Source: JAAYBQ01 sp035403465 (GTDB lineage: Bacteria; Spirochaetota; UBA4802; UBA5550). Taken from it: DNA of 40,430 nucleotides. The notes beneath the pieces are model-generated. The model had not been told where the DNA came from. It saw only the letters and a program-made list of their open reading frames with translations, and ran no database searches. This document shows positions 23,887 through 31,286 of the stretch, in pieces. Both the position numbers and the translations under genes were made by a program. Every line of letters begins with the position of its first letter. The first letter of the stretch is position 1. Where the stretch lies: positions 1-40,430 of the forward strand of contig DAONFG010000034.1 in assembly GCA_035403465.1 (NCBI GenBank). Direction: 5' to 3'.

Positions 23887-25620
23887 ATGGAAATTTTAAA
23901 GCAGTTGCTGAGCATAATATCGATGAGATCGTATGACGGTTTATCAATATTGGTCAATATAGCCGGCGGTATACTTTTTGCTAAACTCGTTTATATGAAT
24001 ATGATGAAGAAATCCCTTAAGGGAGCATCGGAAAACAATGAGCCGGGTGATATTTATAAAACTATTGAGGTTTCTCATAAAAATATAAATTTTAACAATA
24101 TAAACCTGGATGATATAATCAAACCCGTATCAGCAGTTTCCATGGATTTTTACAGGCATGCTTCACGTGTAATCAAATTACGGCTGCTCTTTATAACGGC
24201 TGTTGCTGTTTTACTGCTGCTTGCCTTATCCGGGTATTTTTTAAAAGCAGTGTATCTGGTTCCGGTAACAGCGGTAATGTTTACTGCCGCAGTAATAACG
24301 CTTCTCATCTTTTATGTTATCCATCTTGTTAAAAATTTGAAAGTATCAAAAACACTTGTCGTACTAAGGGTCTTCGGATCAAAGTCAAATACACGTTATC
24401 TTTTTAACAGTATTGTATTTATATGGAACTACCTCGGGGCTTCATTTACAATAATGGACCCGGTATATGCACGCAGCGAGTTTACAATCTTCGGTTCACC
24501 CAAAAATTTTGTACTTAAAGTATGCCAGGTCTTTTCGTTTATTCCCGGATCGCTTTTTATTTACTATAATTCATTTGGCGGCCCGATCATTGATTTTGTA
24601 TTTGTAATAATATCCACACTTGTAGTTTTTTTTATCCTCCTGTACTTCATCAGCGGCGCATTTTTTATCAAAGATACCGGGACTTTGCTTAAAAAAGTCC
24701 ATAAGGATTCAAACTTTTCTAAATCATTAAACGGTACCGGTAAACAGATAAATCTTTACTGCTTTGACAACATCTGGAAAAAAGCGCTCAGGGAGATGCT
24801 TGGCAGGGCTGATGTAGTCCTCATGGACCTCCGGGGTTTTTCCAGAGAGCGTAAAGGATGCGCCTTTGAATTATCACACCTGGTGAACTCCTTTGATCTT
24901 GAACGTGTACTGTTCCTGGTTAACGGGCAGACAGATCAGGATTATATCCGGCTCACCCTGCAGCATGAAGCGGATAAGATGAGCAGTGATTCGCCTAATG
25001 CGGGTAAAGAAAATCTGAACATTACCATATATTCCTGTAAAAAGCAGAACAGGAGAGATACACGCCAGGTTTTAAGGATACTCTGCAACAAATTGAGCGG
25101 GCAGGCAGATGAGGTTAATACAAAATCCGGGTACAGCTATGAATCCATGCTCCCTTTAATAAGAATTCCTTCATTCATATTTATGCCCCTTTTGTTTGGT
25201 GTTATAGCGGGTTATGCGCTGATTATTCTCATGTTTGTCTCGTATATTGTGACAGGTAATCATTTAAAAAATATGTACGAGCAGAGCCAGGATATAATAG
25301 CGGCGCCTCCGCTCGAGCCGCTGGCAACATATGAACTCCCGCCCTTTGCCAAGGCTACCTCAGATGAAGAACCGCACTTCCTGAAGCTCACGCTTTCGCT
25401 GGGTTATTATGCCAGTCCCGAGCTTACCAACGAGCTTATCAGGAGAAAGGATGAGATGCAGCATATTATAAATATACTGCTCCGGGGTAAAAGATACAAG
25501 GATCTTGATTCGGTAAGTGATTCGGTTACCCTTTCGGAAGAGATAAAGACGCACATAAATATCAGGCTCACCACGGGAAAAGTTAAAGAGATTTATTTCA
25601 AAGAATTTGTATTAAACTGA
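23887..25620 (+). CDS. Polytopic membrane protein: TIR-like cytosolic domain fused to a periplasmic FliL domain
   Basis: A 577-residue protein. Membrane segments are at about 18-37, 97-120, 122-145, a pair at about 210-260, and 430-458. Between them is a split cytosolic domain: KTLVVLRVFGSKSNTRYLF with FTIMDPVYARSEFT, then DNIWKKALREMLGRADVVLM, DLRGF, CAFELSHLV and LERVLFLVNG. This is the pattern of the TIR-like 'LRxF..W...A..VV....S.G..WEL' family often found in membrane proteins. After the last membrane segment comes a FliL-type domain (about 475-577) that is 66% identical to the FliL-like protein at 21059-21469. GAGG precedes the ATG by 8 bases. I know of no standard protein with this order. 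The TIR-like assignment is by pattern only. Confidence 0.65.
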   Translation: MEILKQLLSIISMRSYDGLSILVNIAGGILFAKLVYMNMMKKSLKGASENNEPGDIYKTIEVSHKNINFNNINLDDIIKPVSAVSMDFYRHASRVIKLRLLFITAVAVLLLLALSGYFLKAVYLVPVTAVMFTAAVITLLIFYVIHLVKNLKVSKTLVVLRVFGSKSNTRYLFNSIVFIWNYLGASFTIMDPVYARSEFTIFGSPKNFVLKVCQVFSFIPGSLFIYYNSFGGPIIDFVFVIISTLVVFFILLYFISGAFFIKDTGTLLKKVHKDSNFSKSLNGTGKQINLYCFDNIWKKALREMLGRADVVLMDLRGFSRERKGCAFELSHLVNSFDLERVLFLVNGQTDQDYIRLTLQHEADKMSSDSPNAGKENLNITIYSCKKQNRRDTRQVLRILCNKLSGQADEVNTKSGYSYESMLPLIRIPSFIFMPLLFGVIAGYALIILMFVSYIVTGNHLKNMYEQSQDIIAAPPLEPLATYELPPFAKATSDEEPHFLKLTLSLGYYASPELTNELIRRKDEMQHIINILLRGKRYKDLDSVSDSVTLSEEIKTHINIRLTTGKVKEIYFKEFVLN

Positions 25621-25683
25621 AAAATACTATCAGCGCGGTCTAATAAAATGATGCGGATAAAAATTCAATGAGTATCAATTGAT

Positions 25684-26859
25684 ATGTCATTTGAAACAGA
25701 AGCAGACCTTGTCAGAAATGAAATAATAAGCAAGGGGATAGATAGAGATATCTTTATCCCCGAATCTCTGCTCCTCCAGTGGCATATAACAGACCGGTGC
25801 AATCTGAAGTGCATCCACTGTTACCAGGATAAAAACAATCACGCGGTAGAACTTCCCCTTGAGCAGCTGAAAATGATATTCGGGCAGTACCTGGACTTAC
25901 TGAAAAAATGGAGGATAAAGGGCCATATCAATTTCACAGGCGGGGAGCCTTTTATCAGGGAGGACTTCAGAAGTCTCCTGGAGCATGTATCCGCTTACAA
26001 AAAGTACTGCAGTTACGCCGTACTCTCCAACGGTACAATCATGACAAAAGACGATGTCCGGTTTCTTAAAAAAACAGGGTGCCGTTATGTGCAGGTGTCT
26101 ATTGAAGGGGGCGAAAAGCTCCATGACGCAATCCGCGGCAAAGGAAGCTTCGCTGCTGCAGTACGAACCCTGAAGCTCCTGGGGGAAAAAAATATATTCA
26201 CATACATATCATTCACAGCGCATAAAGGAAATTCAGGTGAATTCGGCGAAGCTGTAAAAGCCGCAAAAAAGACATCAGCAGACGTACTGTGGACCGACCG
26301 GCTTATACCGATCGGCGCCGGTAAAAATATATCGTCTTTGATGATGGGACCTGGAGACGTTAAGGATTTTTTTGAAAGATCATTCAGGCTGCGCCGTAAA
26401 CTGCGATGGAATATTTTTACCGGCAGTGTTATAAGCATGCACCGCGCACTGCAGTTTATCACGCTTCATGAGCATGGGATAAAATCAAAGCCATACAGGT
26501 GCAAGGCCGGGATAAGCCTTGTAACGGTCCTGCCTGACGGTTCGCTGCTTCCATGCCGCAGGATGCCCGTGGTTGTGGGAAACCTCCTTGATCAAAACCT
26601 TGAGGAGCTTTACAGGAATTCATCATTATTTTTAAGACTTAGAAGTGATGAATTTGTACCTGGAGAGTGCTCGGACTGCGGATACGGCCGGGAGTGCGGC
26701 GGAGGTTTGAAATGCCTTTCTTACGCGTATTACGGGACTCCCTTCAGGGCTGATCCGCAATGTTTTCTGCTGAATAAAAATCAAACAGATAAGGAGTACC
26801 GGCTTTATGGGAATTTCAACAGAAGGAATAAATTCATTACACCTGCAGGAAAAAATTAA
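25684..26859 (+). CDS. Radical SAM/SPASM enzyme, probable peptide- or protein-modifying
   Basis: A 391-residue enzyme. The radical SAM cluster motif CxxxCxxC is at C39, C43 and C46 (ITDRCNLKCIHCY). GGEP follows in INFTGGEPF. The C-terminal SPASM domain has seven Cys: C273, C291, C329, C332, C338, C344 and C360. SPASM proteins bind extra Fe-S clusters and commonly modify peptides, for example by thioether links on Cys. The next two genes overlap it in series, and the third encodes a Cys/Gly-rich tail, the obvious candidate substrate. No clear ribosome binding site precedes the ATG at 25684; an in-frame stop is adjacent upstream. It is similar in style to enzymes of the ACGX-repeat systems, which is from memory. 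Confidence 0.85.
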   Translation: MSFETEADLVRNEIISKGIDRDIFIPESLLLQWHITDRCNLKCIHCYQDKNNHAVELPLEQLKMIFGQYLDLLKKWRIKGHINFTGGEPFIREDFRSLLEHVSAYKKYCSYAVLSNGTIMTKDDVRFLKKTGCRYVQVSIEGGEKLHDAIRGKGSFAAAVRTLKLLGEKNIFTYISFTAHKGNSGEFGEAVKAAKKTSADVLWTDRLIPIGAGKNISSLMMGPGDVKDFFERSFRLRRKLRWNIFTGSVISMHRALQFITLHEHGIKSKPYRCKAGISLVTVLPDGSLLPCRRMPVVVGNLLDQNLEELYRNSSLFLRLRSDEFVPGECSDCGYGRECGGGLKCLSYAYYGTPFRADPQCFLLNKNQTDKEYRLYGNFNRRNKFITPAGKN

Positions 26860-27565
26860 AAAAGACCTGAAGGTTTTTTTAAACGAAATCTTTGATCTTT
26901 ACCGGGATGATCTTGTTTCAATCATTGCGTTCGGCAGCTGCGTTTCCAGTGATTTTAATTCTGATTCATCCGACATCAACCTTCTTGTGATCTATTCCGA
27001 CCTGAACATTGTTGACCTGGACCATGTGGCAATGATCGCGCAGCGATGGGCCAGGAAAAGGAATTTTGCGCCGCGTTTTCTCTCGCGGAAAAATCTTACG
27101 GATTCCGCCAGGTACTTCCAGATAGACATGCTCGAGATGAAAGATTCCCATATAATACTTTGCGGTGAAGATATTCTTCAGCAGGTACCTGTAGATGAGA
27201 AGAATATGCTCTGGCAGCTTTCACACGATCTGAAGAGTATCCGGATGCGGATCAAGCAGCAGTACTGGCGCTCAAGCGGGAATCCCGTAATGATGAAAAA
27301 TATACTTGTCAAAAGGTTTACCTCCCTGGCTCACCTTGCGCGGGTTATGTTATTCCTCATGAAAAAGCAGCCGCCCTCATCTTTACGTGATGTGATGACA
27401 GCAGCACAGAAGGAATTCGGATTGTCAGGGGAATTTATTGAAAAAATGTTCAACATAAAATCCGGCAGGCTTAAACCCGGCAGAAAAGAACTGGCCTCGT
27501 ACTTCCAGGAACTGATGGACCTTATCAGGTCACTTGATAATGCTGCCGACGGTATCCGGTTATGA
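26807..27565 (+). CDS. Nucleotidyltransferase with helical C-terminal domain
   Basis: A 252-residue protein. Residues 30-105 are a polymerase-beta-type nucleotidyltransferase fold with G43-S44 followed by D56-I-N58. This is GS-X11-DxN, so the second metal-binding Asp is replaced by Asn. A third acidic position may be in FQIDMLEMKD. Residues 120-250 are helical (KSIRMRIKQQYWRSSG, LAHLARVMLFLMKK), as in kanamycin nucleotidyltransferase-like or HEPN-fused enzymes. The ATG at 26807 has AAGGAG about 10 bases ahead and overlaps the radical SAM gene by 53 bases. Its stop overlaps the next gene as ATGA. Activity could be nucleotidylation of a protein or small molecule, or binding only if the Asn is inactivating. 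Confidence 0.72.
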   Translation: MGISTEGINSLHLQEKIKKDLKVFLNEIFDLYRDDLVSIIAFGSCVSSDFNSDSSDINLLVIYSDLNIVDLDHVAMIAQRWARKRNFAPRFLSRKNLTDSARYFQIDMLEMKDSHIILCGEDILQQVPVDEKNMLWQLSHDLKSIRMRIKQQYWRSSGNPVMMKNILVKRFTSLAHLARVMLFLMKKQPPSSLRDVMTAAQKEFGLSGEFIEKMFNIKSGRLKPGRKELASYFQELMDLIRSLDNAADGIRL

Positions 27566-28404
27566 GAAAATTCTTTGTATTGTTAATAATACTCTTCCCG
27601 TTATCTTCGTACCCTTTTGAGCGTGTTGCCGAATACGACATATCATCATACAGCGCTGTCTTTGAACCGGTTGCAGATACAGGCAATGTAAAGGTTACGC
27701 TGAATATAGAATACCATGTCACGTCCGGTGTTAAATCCGGGGGATTTAAATTCATCGGGATTTGTGATGTAACTGAAATCTCGGCAGAAGACGGTTATGG
27801 AAACCCTGTTCAGGTAATGCATTCAGGACTTGAGGAAAATAAACTGGAATGGTTTTTTGACGGAACTGCCGCAGGAAATTCCAGGACAATAATAGTGAGG
27901 TTTGTATTAAACGATTGTCTGCAGAAACAGGAAGCGTTATACACATTTAAAGCTTACTGGGCAGGTGTTTTCAGGGCAAATGTAAAAAATGCTGAATACC
28001 GGTTTATTTTTCCCGGCAGTGAAAAACCTGTTATAGAAGCCTGCTCACAGGCGGATTATTCTGTTGAGAAAAATTCCGGAAAATGGGAGCTCATTATTGT
28101 ACAGAGTCCCCTGACGCGCCATGATTTTATTGTATCTTATGGGGCTCAAAATCAGCAGATCGGGGATGCAGGCATAACCGGGGATAATGATAAATCAACG
28201 TGGTCAACGTGGCTGGTTAAAATTTATTACAATCATTTTGAATGGTTGCTGATGCTCATAGCTGTTGTCATTGCGATTATAAAGAATAAATATTCTGACA
28301 ACAAAAAGGGGAGCGATGGGGGGCGATACCGTGGTAAAGGAGGCAGCGGATGCAGCGGCTGCGGCAGCGGATGCGGTGGAGGCTGCGGAGGCTGCGGTGA
28401 TTGA
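27562..28404 (+). CDS. Membrane protein with cytosolic Cys/Gly-rich tail, candidate substrate of the radical SAM enzyme
   Basis: A 280-residue protein with a signal peptide (MRKFFVLLIILFPLSSYPF). An exported beta-rich domain (20-205) resembles the extracellular part of DUF2207-type proteins. One membrane helix (about 228-244, WLLMLIAVVIAIIKN) is followed by basic residues and a flexible tail. The last 20 residues consist of Gly, Ser, Asp and five Cys (C264, C267, C271, C275, C278). By the positive-inside rule the tail is in the cytosol, where the radical SAM enzyme and nucleotidyltransferase of the same overlapping operon act. Tails of this kind occur in TIGR04222-type membrane proteins. The ATG overlaps the previous stop (27562-27565). 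Confidence 0.78.
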   Translation: MRKFFVLLIILFPLSSYPFERVAEYDISSYSAVFEPVADTGNVKVTLNIEYHVTSGVKSGGFKFIGICDVTEISAEDGYGNPVQVMHSGLEENKLEWFFDGTAAGNSRTIIVRFVLNDCLQKQEALYTFKAYWAGVFRANVKNAEYRFIFPGSEKPVIEACSQADYSVEKNSGKWELIIVQSPLTRHDFIVSYGAQNQQIGDAGITGDNDKSTWSTWLVKIYYNHFEWLLMLIAVVIAIIKNKYSDNKKGSDGGRYRGKGGSGCSGCGSGCGGGCGGCGD

Positions 28405-28456
28405 CCTGCCTGAACAGTATGCCCGGATAGAATATGAAAAATTTCAGAGGTAATTT

Positions 28457-29287
28457 ATGAGTTTCAGGGGAACTGCATTTATCACGGTAATGGCTATTGC
28501 AATAACCAGTATGTTGCATTCTCAGACTGACGGTGAAAAGCTCGGGTTTGTCCGCGATATTGATAACAAGACATCAGAGATTATCGTAGGCTCATCCAAT
28601 GCAGCGGATGATATAAAGATGGGTGATCTGCTGTATGTCAGGATCGACGGTAAAATAATAAAGCTGCGTGCAACATTTCCAATGCAGACTGTCGCAAAGT
28701 GCAAGGCTGAGGGTAAAAACCGGGCCCTGTGGAGGAAGATTGAAAAGGGGATGGCAGTGTACCGGTACACGAAAGGAATTGAAGATTTAACACCCGGTAT
28801 TGATGATAGTAATAAAACCTATAGTATCGGTGACCGCGGCCCTGCAGGAGGCTGGATCTTTTACGATAAGGGTTACAGCAGCGACGGCTGGCGTTACCTG
28901 GAGGCAGCGCCGGGTGATCTTGCTGACAAAATGCAATGGTATAACGGCAGCTCTTTTGTAACCGGGGCAACAGGCCGGAACATAGGCGACGGCAGAGCGA
29001 ATACGCGAATGATTATTGAAGTACAAGGAGCAGGCGGGTATGCTGCGAAGATCTGTTCGGAGTACAGGGGTGGCGGCAAACAAGACTGGTTTCTGCCTTC
29101 AAAAAATGAACTTAATGAAATGATTATAAACCTGCAGGGGGCCGGTGTCGGTGGATTTGTCATAGACGGTTATTGGAGTTCATCAGAGTACAGCACTGAA
29201 GAGGCGTGGGCACAGCATACACGCGGCGGAGTGTTCAATTATCATAAGTCCAATGACCTCAGGGTTCGTCCTGTAAGGGCATTTTAA
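28457..29287 (+). CDS. Exported protein with Lcl/DUF1566-type C-terminal domain
   Basis: A 276-residue protein with a signal peptide (MSFRGTAFITVMAIAITSML, cleavage near HSQ). The region 25-115 is small, beta-rich and SH3-like (KMGDLLYVRIDGKIIKLRA). The domain from about 125 to the end has GDRGPAGGWIFYDKGY, WRYLEAAP, DWFLPSKNELNEMI, YWSSSEYS and the closing LRVRPVRAF. This is the Lcl/DUF1566 pattern found in surface proteins that bind glycans or host matrix, in many spirochaete paralogues. GAGG precedes the ATG by 5-6 bases. It is probably periplasmic or on the surface; the ligand is unknown. Confidence 0.82.
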   Translation: MSFRGTAFITVMAIAITSMLHSQTDGEKLGFVRDIDNKTSEIIVGSSNAADDIKMGDLLYVRIDGKIIKLRATFPMQTVAKCKAEGKNRALWRKIEKGMAVYRYTKGIEDLTPGIDDSNKTYSIGDRGPAGGWIFYDKGYSSDGWRYLEAAPGDLADKMQWYNGSSFVTGATGRNIGDGRANTRMIIEVQGAGGYAAKICSEYRGGGKQDWFLPSKNELNEMIINLQGAGVGGFVIDGYWSSSEYSTEEAWAQHTRGGVFNYHKSNDLRVRPVRAF

Positions 29288-29379
29288 CATTCATCCCGTG
29301 ACGGCGGGAACCAGCTGCTTTTGAGCTGCCGGTCAATAAAAGCAAATAAAAAAATCAGGATATACCATGGGGGATAAGG

Positions 29380-29682
29380 ATGAGTTCTAAAATATTTCAG
29401 GATATGAAAATGATGTTATGGAATAAAAAAATACGATATCCATTATATCTTTTTTCCTGCATCATAATTTATTATCTCAATGGTGAGAATGTATATTCAA
29501 TATTTGCAGCAATTATGAACCGGTATTTTGGGATCAGCAGTTATTTAATAATACTGGTTATTTATTTCATTTACTATTATATCATATGGGCTGCATTAAC
29601 CATGATTGTGCTGGGACTGGTTTTATATGCTGTAATCAGGCTTATTAACTTCATCCAGGGTTCCGGGAAAAAGTCAGCTTAA
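29380..29682 (+). CDS. Small membrane protein with two to three helices
   Basis: A 100-residue protein I do not recognise. Hydrophobic stretches are at about 20-32 (YPLYLFSCIIIYYL), 52-70 (SSYLIILVIYFIYYYIIWAA) and 72-92, with a basic C-terminus (GSGKKSA). GGGGGA lies 6-7 bases before the ATG. Base composition is more A+T-rich than its neighbours. It probably sits in the inner membrane; the function is unknown. Confidence 0.6.
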   Translation: MSSKIFQDMKMMLWNKKIRYPLYLFSCIIIYYLNGENVYSIFAAIMNRYFGISSYLIILVIYFIYYYIIWAALTMIVLGLVLYAVIRLINFIQGSGKKSA

Positions 29683-29843
29683 GCTGATGCATTAAGTAGG
29701 TTTTAATTCAGATTTCTAAACAGATGGAGGTTTAAAATAATAATGTAATAATTACCCGCCCGGCTGCGGAGATTCTCTCTATATTACCGATACAATTTTC
29801 TATGGCAGGTCACAAAATCGCGGTTAATTACCTGGAGGTAAGA

Positions 29844-30074
29844 ATGAAAAAAGTATTGATATCAATAGCACTGGTTTGTACTGTTCTTTTCGGGATAATC
29901 ATCACAAATTCTTTTTTAACTCAAAACAAGGCTAAAGCAGCTGCTGACAACTGTACGGAATGGATGCTGCAGAATAACGGATGTTATGAGCGGGTGTGTG
30001 CCAGGGATTCTGATGGACAGATGTATTGTCAGCAGAGTTGTGACGGACAGGTTTCCAACATTTACTGTCAGTAG
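29844..30074 (+). CDS. Small secreted six-cysteine protein
   Basis: A 76-residue protein with a signal peptide (MKKVLISIALVCTVLFGIII, cleavage near NKAKA-A). The mature part of about 40 residues has six Cys: NC, GC, VC, YC, SC and YC. Their spacing allows three disulphides. It has an excellent ribosome binding site (GGAGGTAAGA, 29833-29842). The frame is open upstream to 29802, but that start lacks a site and would hide the signal. It could be a bacteriocin-like or small structural peptide, or a secreted signal. No immunity or transport genes are adjacent, so the role is open. Confidence 0.65.
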   Translation: MKKVLISIALVCTVLFGIIITNSFLTQNKAKAAADNCTEWMLQNNGCYERVCARDSDGQMYCQQSCDGQVSNIYCQ

Positions 30075-30136
30075 CAGCGGATTAAATTTTATATGTAAAC
30101 TGCCATGTTGAGCGTACCGGTAATATAGAGAAAATT

Positions 30137-30589
30137 TCATGTCTGTTTGACGGTAACGTCAACTGCAAAATAATACGCAAGAATTCCTGTCAGGATCACT
30201 TCCCAGAGGTCTTCTATATCTTCCTCAATGATAACAGGCATAAAACGCATGAAATTTTCAGCTGTGTGCTGGTGAGCCAGGTAGTACAATGTATCAATAG
30301 AAAAGGCGTTTAATCCCGATTCGAGAAGCATTGACGCTGCAAAAATGCCCCACACCATTAATAACATGGATATCACCACAGCGCTGCGCCTTGTAAAAAC
30401 ATTGTCATTTTCCGCGGAACGTATTGCCGCGATACCGCAGGCAATACCCGTAGCTGTAAAAGTAAATTTATAATAATCACCCAGGGCATAGCTGAGTCCG
30501 ATACACAAAAGCACGGCCAGGCACCCTGCTGATGTTGTAGCCAGCAGCATGACCATCCGGCTTTCAGCGGTTATTCTTCGGGAATTCAT
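30137..30589 (-). CDS. Hypothetical multi-helix membrane protein
   Basis: A 150-residue protein with hydrophobic helices at about 13-35 (MVMLLATTSAGCLAVLLCIG), 44-57, 68-90 (VVISMLLMVWGIFAASMLLE) and a final one near 128-143. An acidic loop (VIIEEDIEDLWE) lies before the last helix. GGAG precedes the ATG on the minus strand by 7 bases. I do not recognise a family. It is transcribed toward the six-cysteine protein gene. Confidence 0.65.
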   Translation of the reverse strand: MNSRRITAESRMVMLLATTSAGCLAVLLCIGLSYALGDYYKFTFTATGIACGIAAIRSAENDNVFTRRSAVVISMLLMVWGIFAASMLLESGLNAFSIDTLYYLAHQHTAENFMRFMPVIIEEDIEDLWEVILTGILAYYFAVDVTVKQT

Positions 30590-30753
30590 AATCTTACTCC
30601 AGGAATCAGTATTTTGTTTGAGAATCTATAAACGAAATATAGTTTTAATTTCGGCATGGCCGGATATTTTTCCGCGATATTAGACGGCATCACGGTAATT
30701 TTATTTACACGGATTATCCTGAATCCTGGAATGAACCGGGTGAATATCAATTA

Positions 30754-30927
30754 CTATTTAACCAGTTCATAGTTAAGCTGTAAAGTCGGGTTCCTGCCGC
30801 TGAATCCCCTGCTGTATGCGAAGAATACAGTTGTCTTTGTTTTAGGGAAACCCCATCCTTTTACTGCAGCGGCATACACGGCGATTGATAAAAGCATTAT
30901 TCCCGTAAGCATCAAAATTTTTTTCAT
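30754..30927 (-). CDS. Small exported protein
   Basis: A 57-residue protein: signal-like N-terminus MKKILMLTGIMLLSIAVYAA, then VKGWGFPKTKTTVFFAYSRG and FSGRNPTLQLNYELVK. The aromatic, alternating mature part suggests beta strands. The minus-strand ATG at 30927 has GGA about 9 bases upstream. A start at 30939 (MEQF) is less likely. Family not recognised. Confidence 0.5.
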   Translation of the reverse strand: MKKILMLTGIMLLSIAVYAAAVKGWGFPKTKTTVFFAYSRGFSGRNPTLQLNYELVK

Positions 30928-30939
30928 AAACTGTTCCAT

Positions 30940-31286
30940 TGTACTGATTAAAGTTCGAAAAATTTAATAAATCAGTATAATCCGGGTTGGTGAATGTCAA
31001 ACAGCTATAGCATTTTGCGATTCATTCGTTAACTGATATAATTTATCTGTACTGTCAGACATACCATTAAACATTCTGCAGGAGACTTAATGAAGCCTGA
31101 ACTGCCGGGTGTGCATTCCGTGAACTGGTATATAATCTTACTCACTGCAGGGTATAAAATCAGACTTGCAATCAATATCATGTAAAGAAATTATGGAAAA
31201 CATATTGATATTTTTTCATTTTACAGTGAGTCGATATTATACGCAGTTTAATATATAAAATAACTTTTAAACAATAAAGGTAAAAA
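30940..31286. other. Intergenic region with one possible 31-codon ORF
   Basis: These 347 bases are A+T-rich. The one notable item is a plus-strand frame at 31090-31185 (MKPELPGVHSVNWYIILLTA and on, 31 residues), preceded by a good GCAGGAG 6 bases before the ATG. It has one hydrophobic segment. The rest probably holds the promoter of the Fe-S protein gene; I cannot fix the boxes. Confidence 0.4.

Noticed and set aside
22208..23957. Several minus-strand ORFs in the cyclase and membrane-protein genes
   Set aside because: None has a ribosome binding site or recognisable domain, and all lie fully inside well-supported genes.
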